Source of the DNA: JADLBR01 sp964651705
GTDB lineage: Bacteria; Verrucomicrobiota; Verrucomicrobiia; JADLBR01
Length of the DNA: 64,000 nt
Direction: 5' to 3'
Assembly (NCBI GenBank): GCA_964651705.1
Contig: CAZYWZ010000026.1
Location: 1-64,000 of the forward strand
Both the position numbers and the translations under genes were made by a program. Below, in pieces: positions 7,794 through 16,435 of this stretch (position 1 is the first letter of the stretch; each line of letters opens with the position of its first letter). The notes below the pieces were generated by a model that was given only the letters and a program-made list of their open reading frames with translations, had not been told where the DNA came from and did no database searches.

Positions 7794-10700
7794 TGGCGTT
7801 CCTTTGCGGAGCAGCAGGATCCAGTCGTTGCCGGGGGTTTGTTCGCCGGGCGGGTCGAACGTGTGGCGTCCGCGGCCCTTGAACGAACCGAGCGGGGCCA
7901 AGGCGCCGGTGCGGGGGTCGAACCAGGCGGCTTGCGCGTCGGGGGCCGCGAGGGGATCCAACAGGATCTCCAGCGTGCGGCCGGTGGGCGTGTAGGCCAG
8001 CGCGACGTTGTCGCCGCACAGGGCAAGGCACATCTCCCAGGGCGCTGACTGCTCGAAGGCGAGCAGCGAGAGATCGGGCTTGAGGGTGACGAACGGCAGG
8101 CTTTCGAAGAGTCGACGCAGATGGCCCATCTGCGCGGCGCTGGGGGCGTCGAGGGCTTCGCGCCAATACTTTTGGGGGCCGGCCACGCCCGGGTATTTCG
8201 GCGCGTGCATCTGCCAGATGCTGTGGTGGCCGTAGGTGTGGCCCGCCGCGCCTGCAAACAGGGCCCAGCAGGCGGCGCGGCGGGCGTCGTCGTCGGTGGC
8301 GACGGTCGGAGGGCGGCCGTGGCGGAACCCGGGGTAGCTGCTTTCGAGGTCGATCACCGGCAACGTGGGTTTCATGCCGTATGCGTGTTCCACCATTTGC
8401 CAGTTCAGCGCCCAGCGCCCGTGGCCGGACTGCAGGCCGTGGAAATCCATCCAGGGCTCGCTGTTCAGGAACCACGCGGTGCTGCCCGGGCCGCTGGTGT
8501 GGTAGGTCATCAGCACGCTGTCGTAATCCTCTTTCCCGCTGGAGCCGGTGGCGATGCCGCGGGCCATGGCCCGCCAGATGGCCCGGGAGGCGTCGGTTGG
8601 CGCGGCCCGGTCGCCGCCGAGAATCCACACGATGTGGCTCAGGTCTCTGAGGCGGGCGCCGATGAAGCGCCCATAGGCTTCGGCGTTTTCGGCGGTGAAG
8701 AAGCCGTCGACGAGGCCGTTCTGCCAGTTCGAGGTCACGTGTTTGCCCCAGGTGGGCAGCAGGCCGACGTAAAGCCCGTGCTCGCCCGCGAGCCGGACGG
8801 CGCGTTCCACGTCGTCCCAGTAGTCGTTGTCGGGGCCGTCCTTGACGAGAGGCCGGTCGGGGCGCTTCGGTTCGATGGGCAGGTGACCAAAGGCGTTGGG
8901 GGTGTCACCGCGGAGCTCCGCGAGGGCCACGGTCTGGACGACGGTGAAGCCCTTATCGCGGCGGTCTGCGAAATAGAGGCGCATCTCCGTTTCGTCGAGA
9001 TCGTGGAGCAGTTGCCAGGCGGTGTCCGCCAGCCAGAAGAACGGCTTGCCGTCGGCGGTCTCGAAGAACCGGCGGTTGGCGGTGACGCGCAGCGGCGGCA
9101 GGCGGTCGGCATTGTCGCAGAAGACGTGCGCCGGCGCGCGTTCGTTGCTGACCGAGCCGTCCCCGAAGTCCCAGCGTGCCCCGAGTCCGGCGGGCGCGGA
9201 GAAGCGTACGGGGAGAGGCGCGCGGCCCGCGGCCGGCGCGGCGTCGATGGCGGCTTCGGGGCGCAGTGGTTCGCCTGCCGCGTAGGGGACGAAGCGGTAC
9301 ACCATGTCGGCCTGCGGCGGGGCGAAGTCCCGGGCGCCCGGCCGAGCGGTTCCGAGTGGCGAGATCGTCATCTCCCAGGGGTCGATGCGGTCGATCTTGT
9401 ATGGGCGGTCGCCTGCGAGGTCGAGCGCCTGCGGTTGCTTCGACAGCGCGTAAAGCAGGTAGTATTCGCCGGGCTTCGCGAGCAGGAACCGGCCCTTGTC
9501 GTCGCCCGCCGGCTGGAGGTCGTGAAACGGCGGGGCCTTGGCCATGAAATCCTTGAGCCACTGGATGCGCCCGGCGCTCTTGCCGTGCAGCGCGCCGCCC
9601 TTGGACCACCAGAGGATGTCCTCGGGATGCCGGTAGGTCTCGCCGTGGCCGACGTAGCAGCCGCCCAGCGTGCCGAGCCAGAAGCGCTGCGTCATCTCGC
9701 GGGGGGTCAGGTTGCCCCAGCCCTGCGGCACGTCGCCCTCGTACTTGCATTCGTCGTAGATCACCGGTTTCCCGAACTGCGCACGGAAACGGATGCCGGC
9801 GTTCATGTCCGAGGTCTGCAGGCTGGCGTGGGTGACCCAGGGTTTGGTGTGGTCGTAGAAGCCGCGGCAGTTGTGGATCGAGCGCAGGCGCTGGTGGGGG
9901 TCCTCGCTCGCCAGGATCTGGAAGAAGCGGTCCCAGTCTTGCATGGTCTTGTTGCCCCGGTGGCCCTTCATGGCGCCGGGCGCCATCAGGTCGTATTCGT
10001 TGGCCAGCGACCACCAGACGTTTCGGAAGGCGGACAGGCGCGCGATGCAATAGCGGAGATAGCGGTCATCCTGTTCTTTCGTCATTTCGGAGAAACCCCA
10101 GCGGTCGTAGGGGTGCCAGAGGACGAGGTCCGCCTCGATGCCGAGTTTCTGGAGATCGAGGATGCGGCCCTCGAATTGCCGCCAGTAGGCGGGGTCGGGC
10201 CGGTCGCAGTCGAATGTCCGGTCTGGCCGGCGCGCAAACGGGAAGAGCGACGGCTCATTCGTGTTGTAGGCGTAGCTCTTGGGGAATACGCAGAAACGGA
10301 TCTTGTTGAAGGGCGCGTCGGCCAGCGTCCGGAGCGTCTGCTCTTGGAGCGCATCGGGCTGGTGTGTCCACGCGTAGCAAGTCGTCCCGAATTGGTGATA
10401 CGGCGATCCATCGGCGTATCGCAGGCAGGAGGACTTGAAAATCTGGACCGGGCCATGGTTGGCTCCTGCCGGGGCGACCACCGTGAGCTTTCCGCTCCGC
10501 CCGTCCAACTCCGGTCGATTGCTGCCCGTGACGTAGCGCCACTCGCCCTCCTCGGGCGGGCTGAACCGGATGCGGTACTTGTCGCCGTCCCAGAAACCGG
10601 GGACGATGATCTGGCGATCGCCCCGCTCGAAGGTCGCGCTCAAGCGGGCTTCGACGCATGGGTTCCCGTTCGCCGGGCCGTCGAGAGTCATATCCCACAG

Positions 10701-10823
10701 GCCCCATCTTTCGACGCGCGTGGTGCTATCGCCTGTCGCGCGCGCGGCTAACAGGAGCAATAGGATGCCAATGGCGGGCGCCAGATGGCGGTTCTCGTCA
10801 GGCATCCGATTTGCCATGGTCAC
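7539..10823 (-). CDS. Secreted double-module glycoside hydrolase (GH140/DUF4038-like, DUF5060)
   Basis: An exported protein of about 1,008 meaningful residues (1,094 in the open frame). Order: signal peptide (to about 31), DUF5060 beta-sandwich (36-115), a first TIM-barrel hydrolase with LANEYD near 277 and YDECKYEG near 357 as likely acid/base and nucleophile, a PKD-like segment (WDFGDGS near 551), and a second DUF4038-type barrel (about 577-915; KPFFWLADTAWQLLHDLD). It ends in a putative collagen-binding-like domain (about 920-1008, ending DWILLLRKG). DUF4038 enzymes include apiosidases, so a plant or algal side-chain sugar is a reasonable substrate class. The last 86 codons are antisense to the BMC-T gene and look non-functional. 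The adjacent divergent AraC gene is a likely regulator. Confidence 0.85.
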   Translation of the reverse strand: MTMANRMPDENRHLAPAIGILLLLLAARATGDSTTRVERWGLWDMTLDGPANGNPCVEARLSATFERGDRQIIVPGFWDGDKYRIRFSPPEEGEWRYVTGSNRPELDGRSGKLTVVAPAGANHGPVQIFKSSCLRYADGSPYHQFGTTCYAWTHQPDALQEQTLRTLADAPFNKIRFCVFPKSYAYNTNEPSLFPFARRPDRTFDCDRPDPAYWRQFEGRILDLQKLGIEADLVLWHPYDRWGFSEMTKEQDDRYLRYCIARLSAFRNVWWSLANEYDLMAPGAMKGHRGNKTMQDWDRFFQILASEDPHQRLRSIHNCRGFYDHTKPWVTHASLQTSDMNAGIRFRAQFGKPVIYDECKYEGDVPQGWGNLTPREMTQRFWLGTLGGCYVGHGETYRHPEDILWWSKGGALHGKSAGRIQWLKDFMAKAPPFHDLQPAGDDKGRFLLAKPGEYYLLYALSKQPQALDLAGDRPYKIDRIDPWEMTISPLGTARPGARDFAPPQADMVYRFVPYAAGEPLRPEAAIDAAPAAGRAPLPVRFSAPAGLGARWDFGDGSVSNERAPAHVFCDNADRLPPLRVTANRRFFETADGKPFFWLADTAWQLLHDLDETEMRLYFADRRDKGFTVVQTVALAELRGDTPNAFGHLPIEPKRPDRPLVKDGPDNDYWDDVERAVRLAGEHGLYVGLLPTWGKHVTSNWQNGLVDGFFTAENAEAYGRFIGARLRDLSHIVWILGGDRAAPTDASRAIWRAMARGIATGSSGKEDYDSVLMTYHTSGPGSTAWFLNSEPWMDFHGLQSGHGRWALNWQMVEHAYGMKPTLPVIDLESSYPGFRHGRPPTVATDDDARRAACWALFAGAAGHTYGHHSIWQMHAPKYPGVAGPQKYWREALDAPSAAQMGHLRRLFESLPFVTLKPDLSLLAFEQSAPWEMCLALCGDNVALAYTPTGRTLEILLDPLAAPDAQAAWFDPRTGALAPLGSFKGRGRHTFDPPGEQTPGNDWILLLRKGTPLSPRQKRHHRGTRTRDHVRRDQLPEFSHPLAPRCDRGFDGRDVALDDDRDIAPAELLFAKDVHVGGLAGDVNRLKHRRESLRLD

Positions 10824-10891
10824 GATCGTGAGAGGATTCCAGGCCCGATTCTTCCTTTATTGGTCTGATTTCCTGCGGGATAGTAAGGTGC

Positions 10892-11749
10892 GTGACGCGC
10901 TTTGACGACAGGCGGGAGGATTTCGCGCCGTACGGGTTCACCTGTGTGCGGTGGACTCCGACGAAGATGCGGCGATTTGACCGGCACAACGAGATCGAGG
11001 CGAATCTTCTGGAGCAGGGATCACTCACCTACCTGCTGGGCGGACGCCGGGTCCGCATCGTCGCCGGACGGTTGGCGCTATTCTGGGCGGCCGTGCCACA
11101 CCGGATTTTGGATTTCGATGGCTGTCCGCCGTATGGGGTCATGACCATCCCGCTGGGTTGGTTTTTGCAGTGGCGGCTGGGCAAGGAACTGGTGGATCCG
11201 ATCCTGCATGGCCAAGTGGTGATCGAGCCGGACGATGGATGCCGCGAACCCGACCGGCTGCGGTTCGACGCGTGGATTCGGGACGCGCGGTCCCGATCGG
11301 AGGAGCGACGCCGCATCTGCCTGTTGGAAGTGGAGGCCCGGCTGCGTCGGTTCGCCTTGTCGTTGCGGAAGTGCCGCGGGGTTCGGGGCGGTGGGCGCGC
11401 GGCCAGCGGCCTGGGCGATGGGGCGATCGGCCGGGCGGAGGAGATGGCGGCCTTCATCGCCGGGAACTACGCGGGCCGCCTGACGCCCGCCGGGATCGCG
11501 CGGCATGTCGGGTTGCACAAGAACTACGCGATGGCCGTGTTCCGGCGGGCCTTCGGGACGACGCTTCTTGACCACGTGATCCAGCACCGGTTGTCCCACG
11601 CGCAACGCCGCCTGGTGACCTCGGAAGAGAAGGTGGTCAACATCGCGTTTGAGTCTGGGTTCGGGTCGCTCAGCCGGTTCAATGAGGCGTTCCGGCGCGC
11701 CTTCGGGTGCACGCCCCGGCAGTACCGCCGTCAAAACACCGCCGCGTGA
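10892..11749 (+). CDS. AraC-family transcriptional regulator
   Basis: A 285-residue regulator. The N-terminal 150 residues fit a cupin-like sensing domain (SLTYLLGGRRVRIVAGRLAL, then PHRI). The C-terminus has the two helix-turn-helix units of AraC proteins: about 190-240 (LTPAGIARHVGLHKNYAMAV) and about 240-282 (VVNIAFESGFGSLSRFNEAF, then FGCTPRQYR). Translation starts at a GTG (10892), 68 bp from the divergent GH140-like gene, so this regulator probably controls that hydrolase in response to a sugar. The ligand is unknown. It is convergent with the sulfatase-esterase gene after a 52-bp gap. Confidence 0.92.
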   Translation: MTRFDDRREDFAPYGFTCVRWTPTKMRRFDRHNEIEANLLEQGSLTYLLGGRRVRIVAGRLALFWAAVPHRILDFDGCPPYGVMTIPLGWFLQWRLGKELVDPILHGQVVIEPDDGCREPDRLRFDAWIRDARSRSEERRRICLLEVEARLRRFALSLRKCRGVRGGGRAASGLGDGAIGRAEEMAAFIAGNYAGRLTPAGIARHVGLHKNYAMAVFRRAFGTTLLDHVIQHRLSHAQRRLVTSEEKVVNIAFESGFGSLSRFNEAFRRAFGCTPRQYRRQNTAA

Positions 11750-11801
11750 AGCGGTGGGCGGCATCGATAGGTGGCATCCCGCGGCGTTGTGCCGAAGGTG
11801 G

Positions 11802-13973
11802 TTACAGCCCGAACTCTTTCAACTTGGGCTCGATGGCTTTGGCCCAGCGCTCGTAACCCTCCTCATTGAGGTGGAGGAGGTCGGGCATGATCTCCTTCGA
11901 CAACGTGCCGTCCTTTTCGAGAAATGCGTTCGCGAGATCCATGTAGTGGACACGCTCGCCATCGGCGAGACGGCGGATGCGCTGGTTGATCGCCACGTTG
12001 TTGAGGCGCTTGAGGTCCCAGGGCGTCTCGCCGCGGGGGAAGATGCCCAACAGGAGGATCTTGGTCTGCGGCGTTTTTTCTTTGAGGATATCGAGGATCT
12101 GCGTGACTCCGGATGCGACCTGCGCGGGGTCCTGATCGAAATGCCCGGTGTTGTTGGTGCCGATCATGACGACGGCGGCCTTGGGCTTCACGTTGTTCCA
12201 TTGGCCGTGCGTCAGGCGCCAGATGACGTGCTCGGTGCGGTCGCCGCCGATGCCCAGGTTGATGGCCTTGCGCCCGGCGTAATACTTCTCCCATACGGTC
12301 TTGCCCTTGCCCTCCCAGCCCTGCGTGATCGAGTCGCCGATGAACGCGAGGTCGTAGCCCCCCTTCTTGGCGTTCTGGGTCAACTGCGCGTCGCGCTCTC
12401 TCCACTTGGGCTCGTCGCCGCGGGTGCCGGGGATGACCGCGGGGTTGGCGTGATAGAAGTCGCGGAGATCGGCGCATCGCTTCTGGAGGCCGGCGAGGAT
12501 CGCCGCATGGGCGGGGTCCTCGTGCAGGCTGCGCATCTCCATCGGATCCTGGGCGAGGTCGAAGAGTTGCCACTCCCGCGTCCTCGGGAGCCACATGAGC
12601 TTGTACCGGTCGGTGCGTAGGCCGTCGTGGAGCGGGACGTTGTGGACCGCCGCGTTCTCATAATAGGCGTAGTAGATCGCGTCCCGCCAGTCCGGCGGTG
12701 CGCCGCCGCCCGCGCGAAGTACCGGCACGAGGCTGCGGCCCTGGATGTCCGCGGGGATCGGGGCGCCCGCCATCTCCAGAAAGGTGGGCGCGTAATCGAT
12801 GTTCTGGATGAGCGTGGTCGAGCGGGTGCCGGGGGGCACGACGCCGGGCCAGCGGATGAGGAAGGGCATCTTGAGGGATTCCTCGAAGATCCAGCGCTTG
12901 TCGTACCAGCCGTGCTCGCCCAGGTAGAAGCCCTGGTCGGAGGAGTAGATGACGACGGTATTTTTCGCCAGGCCGGAGGAATCGAGGTATTCGAGGACGC
13001 GTCCCACGTTCTCGTCGACGGCCGCGATGCATTTCAGGTAGTCGGCGATGTAGCGCTGGTATTTCCACCGGACGATGGCCTTCTCGTCCATCTGGCCGGA
13101 CTTCATCTTCTCGAGGAAGGCCTGGTTCAGGGGCTCGTAATGGGCATCCCACGCCTTCTTCTGCGCCTCGGTCATCCGCTTGTACTCGCCGTTGGGCATG
13201 CCGTTCACGAAATGGTTGGTATAGAGGTTCTCGCCGTGGAACTTCATGTCGTGCTGCCAATGCATGTGGTGGGCGATGGACATCTCGTTCTCCTTGAGCA
13301 GCGCGCTGCGGCCGGAATAGTCGTCGAACAGGGTCTCTGGCTCGGGGACGGGCTGGTCTTTGAACAGGTCGAAGTGGCGTTCCGCGGGTGCCCAGTTGCG
13401 ATGGGGGGCCTTGTGCTGGCACATCAGGAGGAACGGCTTGCTCTTGTCGCGTTTCTCGAGCCATTCGACGGCGCGGTCGGTGATGATATCGGTGCAATAC
13501 CCCTCATAACGTTTCTTGCCGCCGCCCATCTGGAGGAAGTCGGGGTTGTAGTAATTCCCCTGATCCGGAAGGACCTCCCAGTAGTCGAAGCCTGTGGGGT
13601 CGGTGCCGAGATGCCATTTGCCGATGATGGCGGTCTGGTATCCGGAGTCTTGGAGCATCTTGGGGAAGGTGGGTTGGCCGCCGTCGAACTGGTCGCCGTT
13701 TCTCCGGAATCCGTTGATGTGGCTGTGTTTTCCGGTGAGGATGCAGGCGCGCGAGGGGCCACAGATGGAATTGGCGCAGAAGGAGTTCAGGTAGACGGAG
13801 CCCTCCTTGGCGAGGCGGTCGATCTGCGGCGTCGAGTTGATCTTGGAGCCGTAGGCGCCGATGGCCTGGACCGCGTGGTCGTCGGAGAAGATGAAGACGA
13901 TATTGGGACGCTCGGCGGGGCAGAGCGCGAGCGTGGCGAGCAGACAAGCGAGGAGGTCACGGAATCGATTCAT
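11802..13973 (-). CDS. Sulfatase-SGNH esterase fusion protein
   Basis: A 723-residue exported two-enzyme protein. After a signal peptide (MNRFRDLLACLLATLALCPA), the sulfatase core (about 22-490) shows NIVFIFSDDHAVQAIGAYG, the formylglycine site SICGPSRACILTG, GKWHLG and YSSDQG. From about 505 to the end lies a complete SGNH/GDSL hydrolase: GDSITQGW (Ser), GIGGDRTEHVIW (Gly), MIGTNN (Asn) and DLLHLNEEGYERW (Asp-His). It could remove both sulfate and acyl (acetyl) groups from one glycan. I chose the ATG at 13973 because the signal peptide starts there; 13982 and 14012 are alternatives. It is the third sulfatase-type gene in this strand block, 85 bp downstream of another. Confidence 0.93.
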   Translation of the reverse strand: MNRFRDLLACLLATLALCPAERPNIVFIFSDDHAVQAIGAYGSKINSTPQIDRLAKEGSVYLNSFCANSICGPSRACILTGKHSHINGFRRNGDQFDGGQPTFPKMLQDSGYQTAIIGKWHLGTDPTGFDYWEVLPDQGNYYNPDFLQMGGGKKRYEGYCTDIITDRAVEWLEKRDKSKPFLLMCQHKAPHRNWAPAERHFDLFKDQPVPEPETLFDDYSGRSALLKENEMSIAHHMHWQHDMKFHGENLYTNHFVNGMPNGEYKRMTEAQKKAWDAHYEPLNQAFLEKMKSGQMDEKAIVRWKYQRYIADYLKCIAAVDENVGRVLEYLDSSGLAKNTVVIYSSDQGFYLGEHGWYDKRWIFEESLKMPFLIRWPGVVPPGTRSTTLIQNIDYAPTFLEMAGAPIPADIQGRSLVPVLRAGGGAPPDWRDAIYYAYYENAAVHNVPLHDGLRTDRYKLMWLPRTREWQLFDLAQDPMEMRSLHEDPAHAAILAGLQKRCADLRDFYHANPAVIPGTRGDEPKWRERDAQLTQNAKKGGYDLAFIGDSITQGWEGKGKTVWEKYYAGRKAINLGIGGDRTEHVIWRLTHGQWNNVKPKAAVVMIGTNNTGHFDQDPAQVASGVTQILDILKEKTPQTKILLLGIFPRGETPWDLKRLNNVAINQRIRRLADGERVHYMDLANAFLEKDGTLSKEIMPDLLHLNEEGYERWAKAIEPKLKEFGL

Positions 13974-14058
13974 GGCGCCCATTAAAGGGCGCGTCGCCAA
14001 AGACGGAAGCACGGAATGTCCGGGTCGGGTCAGCCGGGGATGGTTGCGGGCAGCGGGT

Positions 14059-15429
14059 CTATCGGGCCGGCTTTACCGCGTCTTCCCATCTGCCTAGCAG
14101 GGCCTTGAGGCGAGCGGCGTCGGCGGGGCGGTCGCCGAGGAGGTTCTGGGATTCGCCGAGATCGGCGGCAATATCGAATAGGAACTCTTCGGTCTTCGCG
14201 CCGTCGGTGCGCGAGACGTATTTGATGTCGCCGTCGCGCGCGGCGCGCCAGGTGCGGTCGCCTCGCCGACCCCGCCAAAACAGCGGGCGGTGGGGTGGGG
14301 GATCTCCGGAGGCGACATAGCGGAGGATATCGATGCCGTCGAACGGCCGGGCCGCGGCGGGCGCCGCCCCGGCGATCCGCGCGAAGGATGCGGTGAGATC
14401 GAACAGGAGCGCGGGATGGGCGCACGTGATGCCTGCGGGGATTTGGCCGGGCCATCTCACGATGCAGGGCACGCGTATGCCGCCCTCGAAAGTCGTGCCC
14501 TTCTGGTCGCGGAGACCGCAGGGCAGAGAGCTCTTGGTGCCGCCGTTGTCGCTGGCGAAAACCACGAGTGCGTTCTGGCCCTGTGGGGTTGCGGCGAGGG
14601 CATCGAGGACCCGGCCGACGGCCGCGTCCATGCTTTCGACCATGGCGGCATAGACATCGGGCGGGGATTGGCCCTGTTTCCAGCGGACGGAGCCAGTGGG
14701 GAGGGGTTCGAGGCTGTCTTCGCCAGGGGCCTGATAGGGGAAGTGGGGCGCGGTGAAGGGGACGTAGAGAAATAGGGGTTGACCACCTTTGCGTTCGCGG
14801 AGCCAGCGGGCGCACTCCTCCGCGATGGTCTCGGTGAAGTAGCCTGGCCGGGCGAGTGGGGCGCCATTGAGCCGCAGCATCGCTTCGCGCGCCGAGGGGT
14901 CCTCGAAGTGATGGAAGTAGTCCATGGCCCCGCCGAGCGCATAGAGCGCGTGATCGAAACCGTGGCGGTTGGGCGAGAACTTGTCCTCGTAGCCCAGGTG
15001 CCATTTGCCGACGAGCGCCGTGGCGTAGCCGGCATCCTTGAGCATCCCGGCGATGGAGGCTTCCTCGGGCGGGAGGCCGAGATCGTGCCGTTCGGCTAGG
15101 CGGATGGCATCGTCGTAGCGCCCGACGCCGCCCAGCCCGATGGCGCATTCGAGCCCCCCGATGCGCTGCTGGTAGCGGCCGGTCAGGAACGCGGCCCGCG
15201 TGGGCGAGCACTCGGGTCCGTTCGAATAGCACTCCGTGAACCGGGTTCCCTCCGCCGCCATGCGGTCGATGTGCGGGGTGCGGATGCCCTTGGCCCCGTA
15301 GCAGCCGACGTCGCCCCAGCCAAGGTCGTCGGCGAGGAAGAAGACGATGCTTGGCTTATGGGCGTTCGGCGTGGCGGTGGAGAGGGAGGGGGCGAGGGCG
15401 ATCATGGGGAGAAGCCAGATCAGGCGCAT
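14059..15429 (-). CDS. Secreted sulfatase
   Basis: A 456-residue sulfatase with signal peptide (MRLIWLLPMIALAPSLSTA), metal-binding start PSIVFFLADDLGWGDVGCYG, formylglycine site GPECSPTRAAFLTG (C-x-P-T-R), GKWHLG and VFASDNGG. Length is normal for the family, with no additional domain. The open frame extends 66 codons further upstream, but that part is translated interspersed repeat and is not credible, so ATG 15429 is used. Substrate is unknown; neighbours point to a sulfated plant or algal polysaccharide. Confidence 0.94.
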   Translation of the reverse strand: MRLIWLLPMIALAPSLSTATPNAHKPSIVFFLADDLGWGDVGCYGAKGIRTPHIDRMAAEGTRFTECYSNGPECSPTRAAFLTGRYQQRIGGLECAIGLGGVGRYDDAIRLAERHDLGLPPEEASIAGMLKDAGYATALVGKWHLGYEDKFSPNRHGFDHALYALGGAMDYFHHFEDPSAREAMLRLNGAPLARPGYFTETIAEECARWLRERKGGQPLFLYVPFTAPHFPYQAPGEDSLEPLPTGSVRWKQGQSPPDVYAAMVESMDAAVGRVLDALAATPQGQNALVVFASDNGGTKSSLPCGLRDQKGTTFEGGIRVPCIVRWPGQIPAGITCAHPALLFDLTASFARIAGAAPAAARPFDGIDILRYVASGDPPPHRPLFWRGRRGDRTWRAARDGDIKYVSRTDGAKTEEFLFDIAADLGESQNLLGDRPADAARLKALLGRWEDAVKPAR

Positions 15430-15490
15430 GAGTCGAGAGTATTGCCGAGGGAGGTGCGCGCGCAATGCGGTTCTCGCCGGCGGGGCCCGT

Positions 15491-15628
15491 CCGTGGCAAT
15501 CCAAAGCGGCGCTCCAGCGCCGCACGCCCGCGGGTCGCGGCTCCGCCGGAAGGGAAAGCGGCGTCGCCGCTGCGCTCTGCCGCCGCACTCCAAAAAAGAT
15601 CGGCCGCCGTGTCTCGGGCCAAGACACG
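15491..15628. repeat. Cluster of palindromic interspersed repeats
   Basis: The gap between a sulfatase and the YgjP gene holds several back-to-back palindromes. The first is GGCAATCCAAAGCGGCGCT followed by CCAGCGCCGC (15495-15523; 8-bp stem), a unit also found at 31401 and 43439. A second palindromic block starts near 15557 (AAAGCGGCGTCGCCGCT), and a third runs around GTGTCTCGGGCCAAGACAC (15609-15627). No coding potential is seen. Confidence 0.7.
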
Positions 15629-15639
15629 CGGAGTGCCGG

Positions 15640-16431
15640 CTAGGCGAGCACCCGGTGGCGGGAGTCCTTGAGCCATCGTTCGGCATCGCGGTAGTCGGGA
15701 CAGACCTTGGCGACCTCGGCCCAGAATCGTGGGGAGTGGTTCATCTCGCGGGTGTGCATGAGCTCGTGGAGGATGACGTAATCGCGGACGGATGCGGGTG
15801 CCTGGACGAGGCGCCAGTTGAGAGAGATGCGCGCGCCGACGGGGGCATCGCGGCGCGGGTTCTGGCAGCGACCCCAGCTGGCCTTGAGGTCGCGGACGGC
15901 GATCGGCCCGAGCGCACAGCCGTGCTCGCGGGCAAGTTCGCGGAGGCGCGGGGGAAGCTCGCGCTCGGCGACGCGCATCAGCAACTGTCGGATGCCCGGG
16001 GTCAGGTCGGAGGCGACGTCGATCAGGGGCATGGAGGCATCGCCGACGCGGAGGGTGGGGGCGCCGTCATCCATCCCGAAGACGATGGGCGTCCACTCGC
16101 CGCGGAAGAGGATCCTGTCATCCGGGCCGAGCCGCTTGGGCGGCCGCGGGGTTTTCTTTGCCATGCGGCGGACCTGCCTGGCGATCCACGGGGCGTGCTC
16201 TCGGGCGAACTGGAGGGCGCGGCGGCGGGAGCCGCGGCGCGGGATGATGACGCGGACCTCGCCGCCGGGGGCGATGGTGATCCGATATCGGCGGGCGCGG
16301 GCGCTGTCCTGGACGAGGATCGGGACGGAGCGGCCATCGGGAAGCGCGAGGTGCTCGACCTGGGTGTCGGCGGGCGCGACGAACGGGAATTCCGTTTGGA
16401 AGAGGTGGGCGTTCGTGAGCTGGAGTGGCAT
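15640..16431 (-). CDS. YgjP/SprT-type zinc metallopeptidase (DUF45)
   Basis: A 263-residue cytoplasmic protein. The zinc motif H-E-L-M-H (in YVILHELMHTREMNHSPRFW) with the downstream N-H-S-x-x-F-W is diagnostic of the DUF45/WLM family. The preceding RDLKASWGRCQNPRRDA also matches the family (K-x-x-W-G-x-C). The physiological substrate of these proteins is not established. It starts 4 bp after the stop of the DUF4091 hydrolase, so it is probably the last gene of the same operon. That is odd company for a housekeeping-like protease and may only reflect compact packing. Confidence 0.9.
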   Translation of the reverse strand: MPLQLTNAHLFQTEFPFVAPADTQVEHLALPDGRSVPILVQDSARARRYRITIAPGGEVRVIIPRRGSRRRALQFAREHAPWIARQVRRMAKKTPRPPKRLGPDDRILFRGEWTPIVFGMDDGAPTLRVGDASMPLIDVASDLTPGIRQLLMRVAERELPPRLRELAREHGCALGPIAVRDLKASWGRCQNPRRDAPVGARISLNWRLVQAPASVRDYVILHELMHTREMNHSPRFWAEVAKVCPDYRDAERWLKDSRHRVLA

Positions 16432-16435
16432 GTGT

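Noticed and set aside
8121..10751. 876-codon plus-strand open frame
   Set aside because: It lies antisense to the GH140-like gene, is Val/Gly/Ala-rich and has no recognisable domain; long antisense frames are expected at this GC content.
12627..13985. 452-codon plus-strand open frame
   Set aside because: Antisense to the sulfatase-SGNH fusion, which has complete catalytic motifs.
14059..15627. Longer N-terminus of the sulfatase gene to 15627
   Set aside because: The extra 66 codons translate an interspersed repeat and precede a proper signal peptide at 15429.
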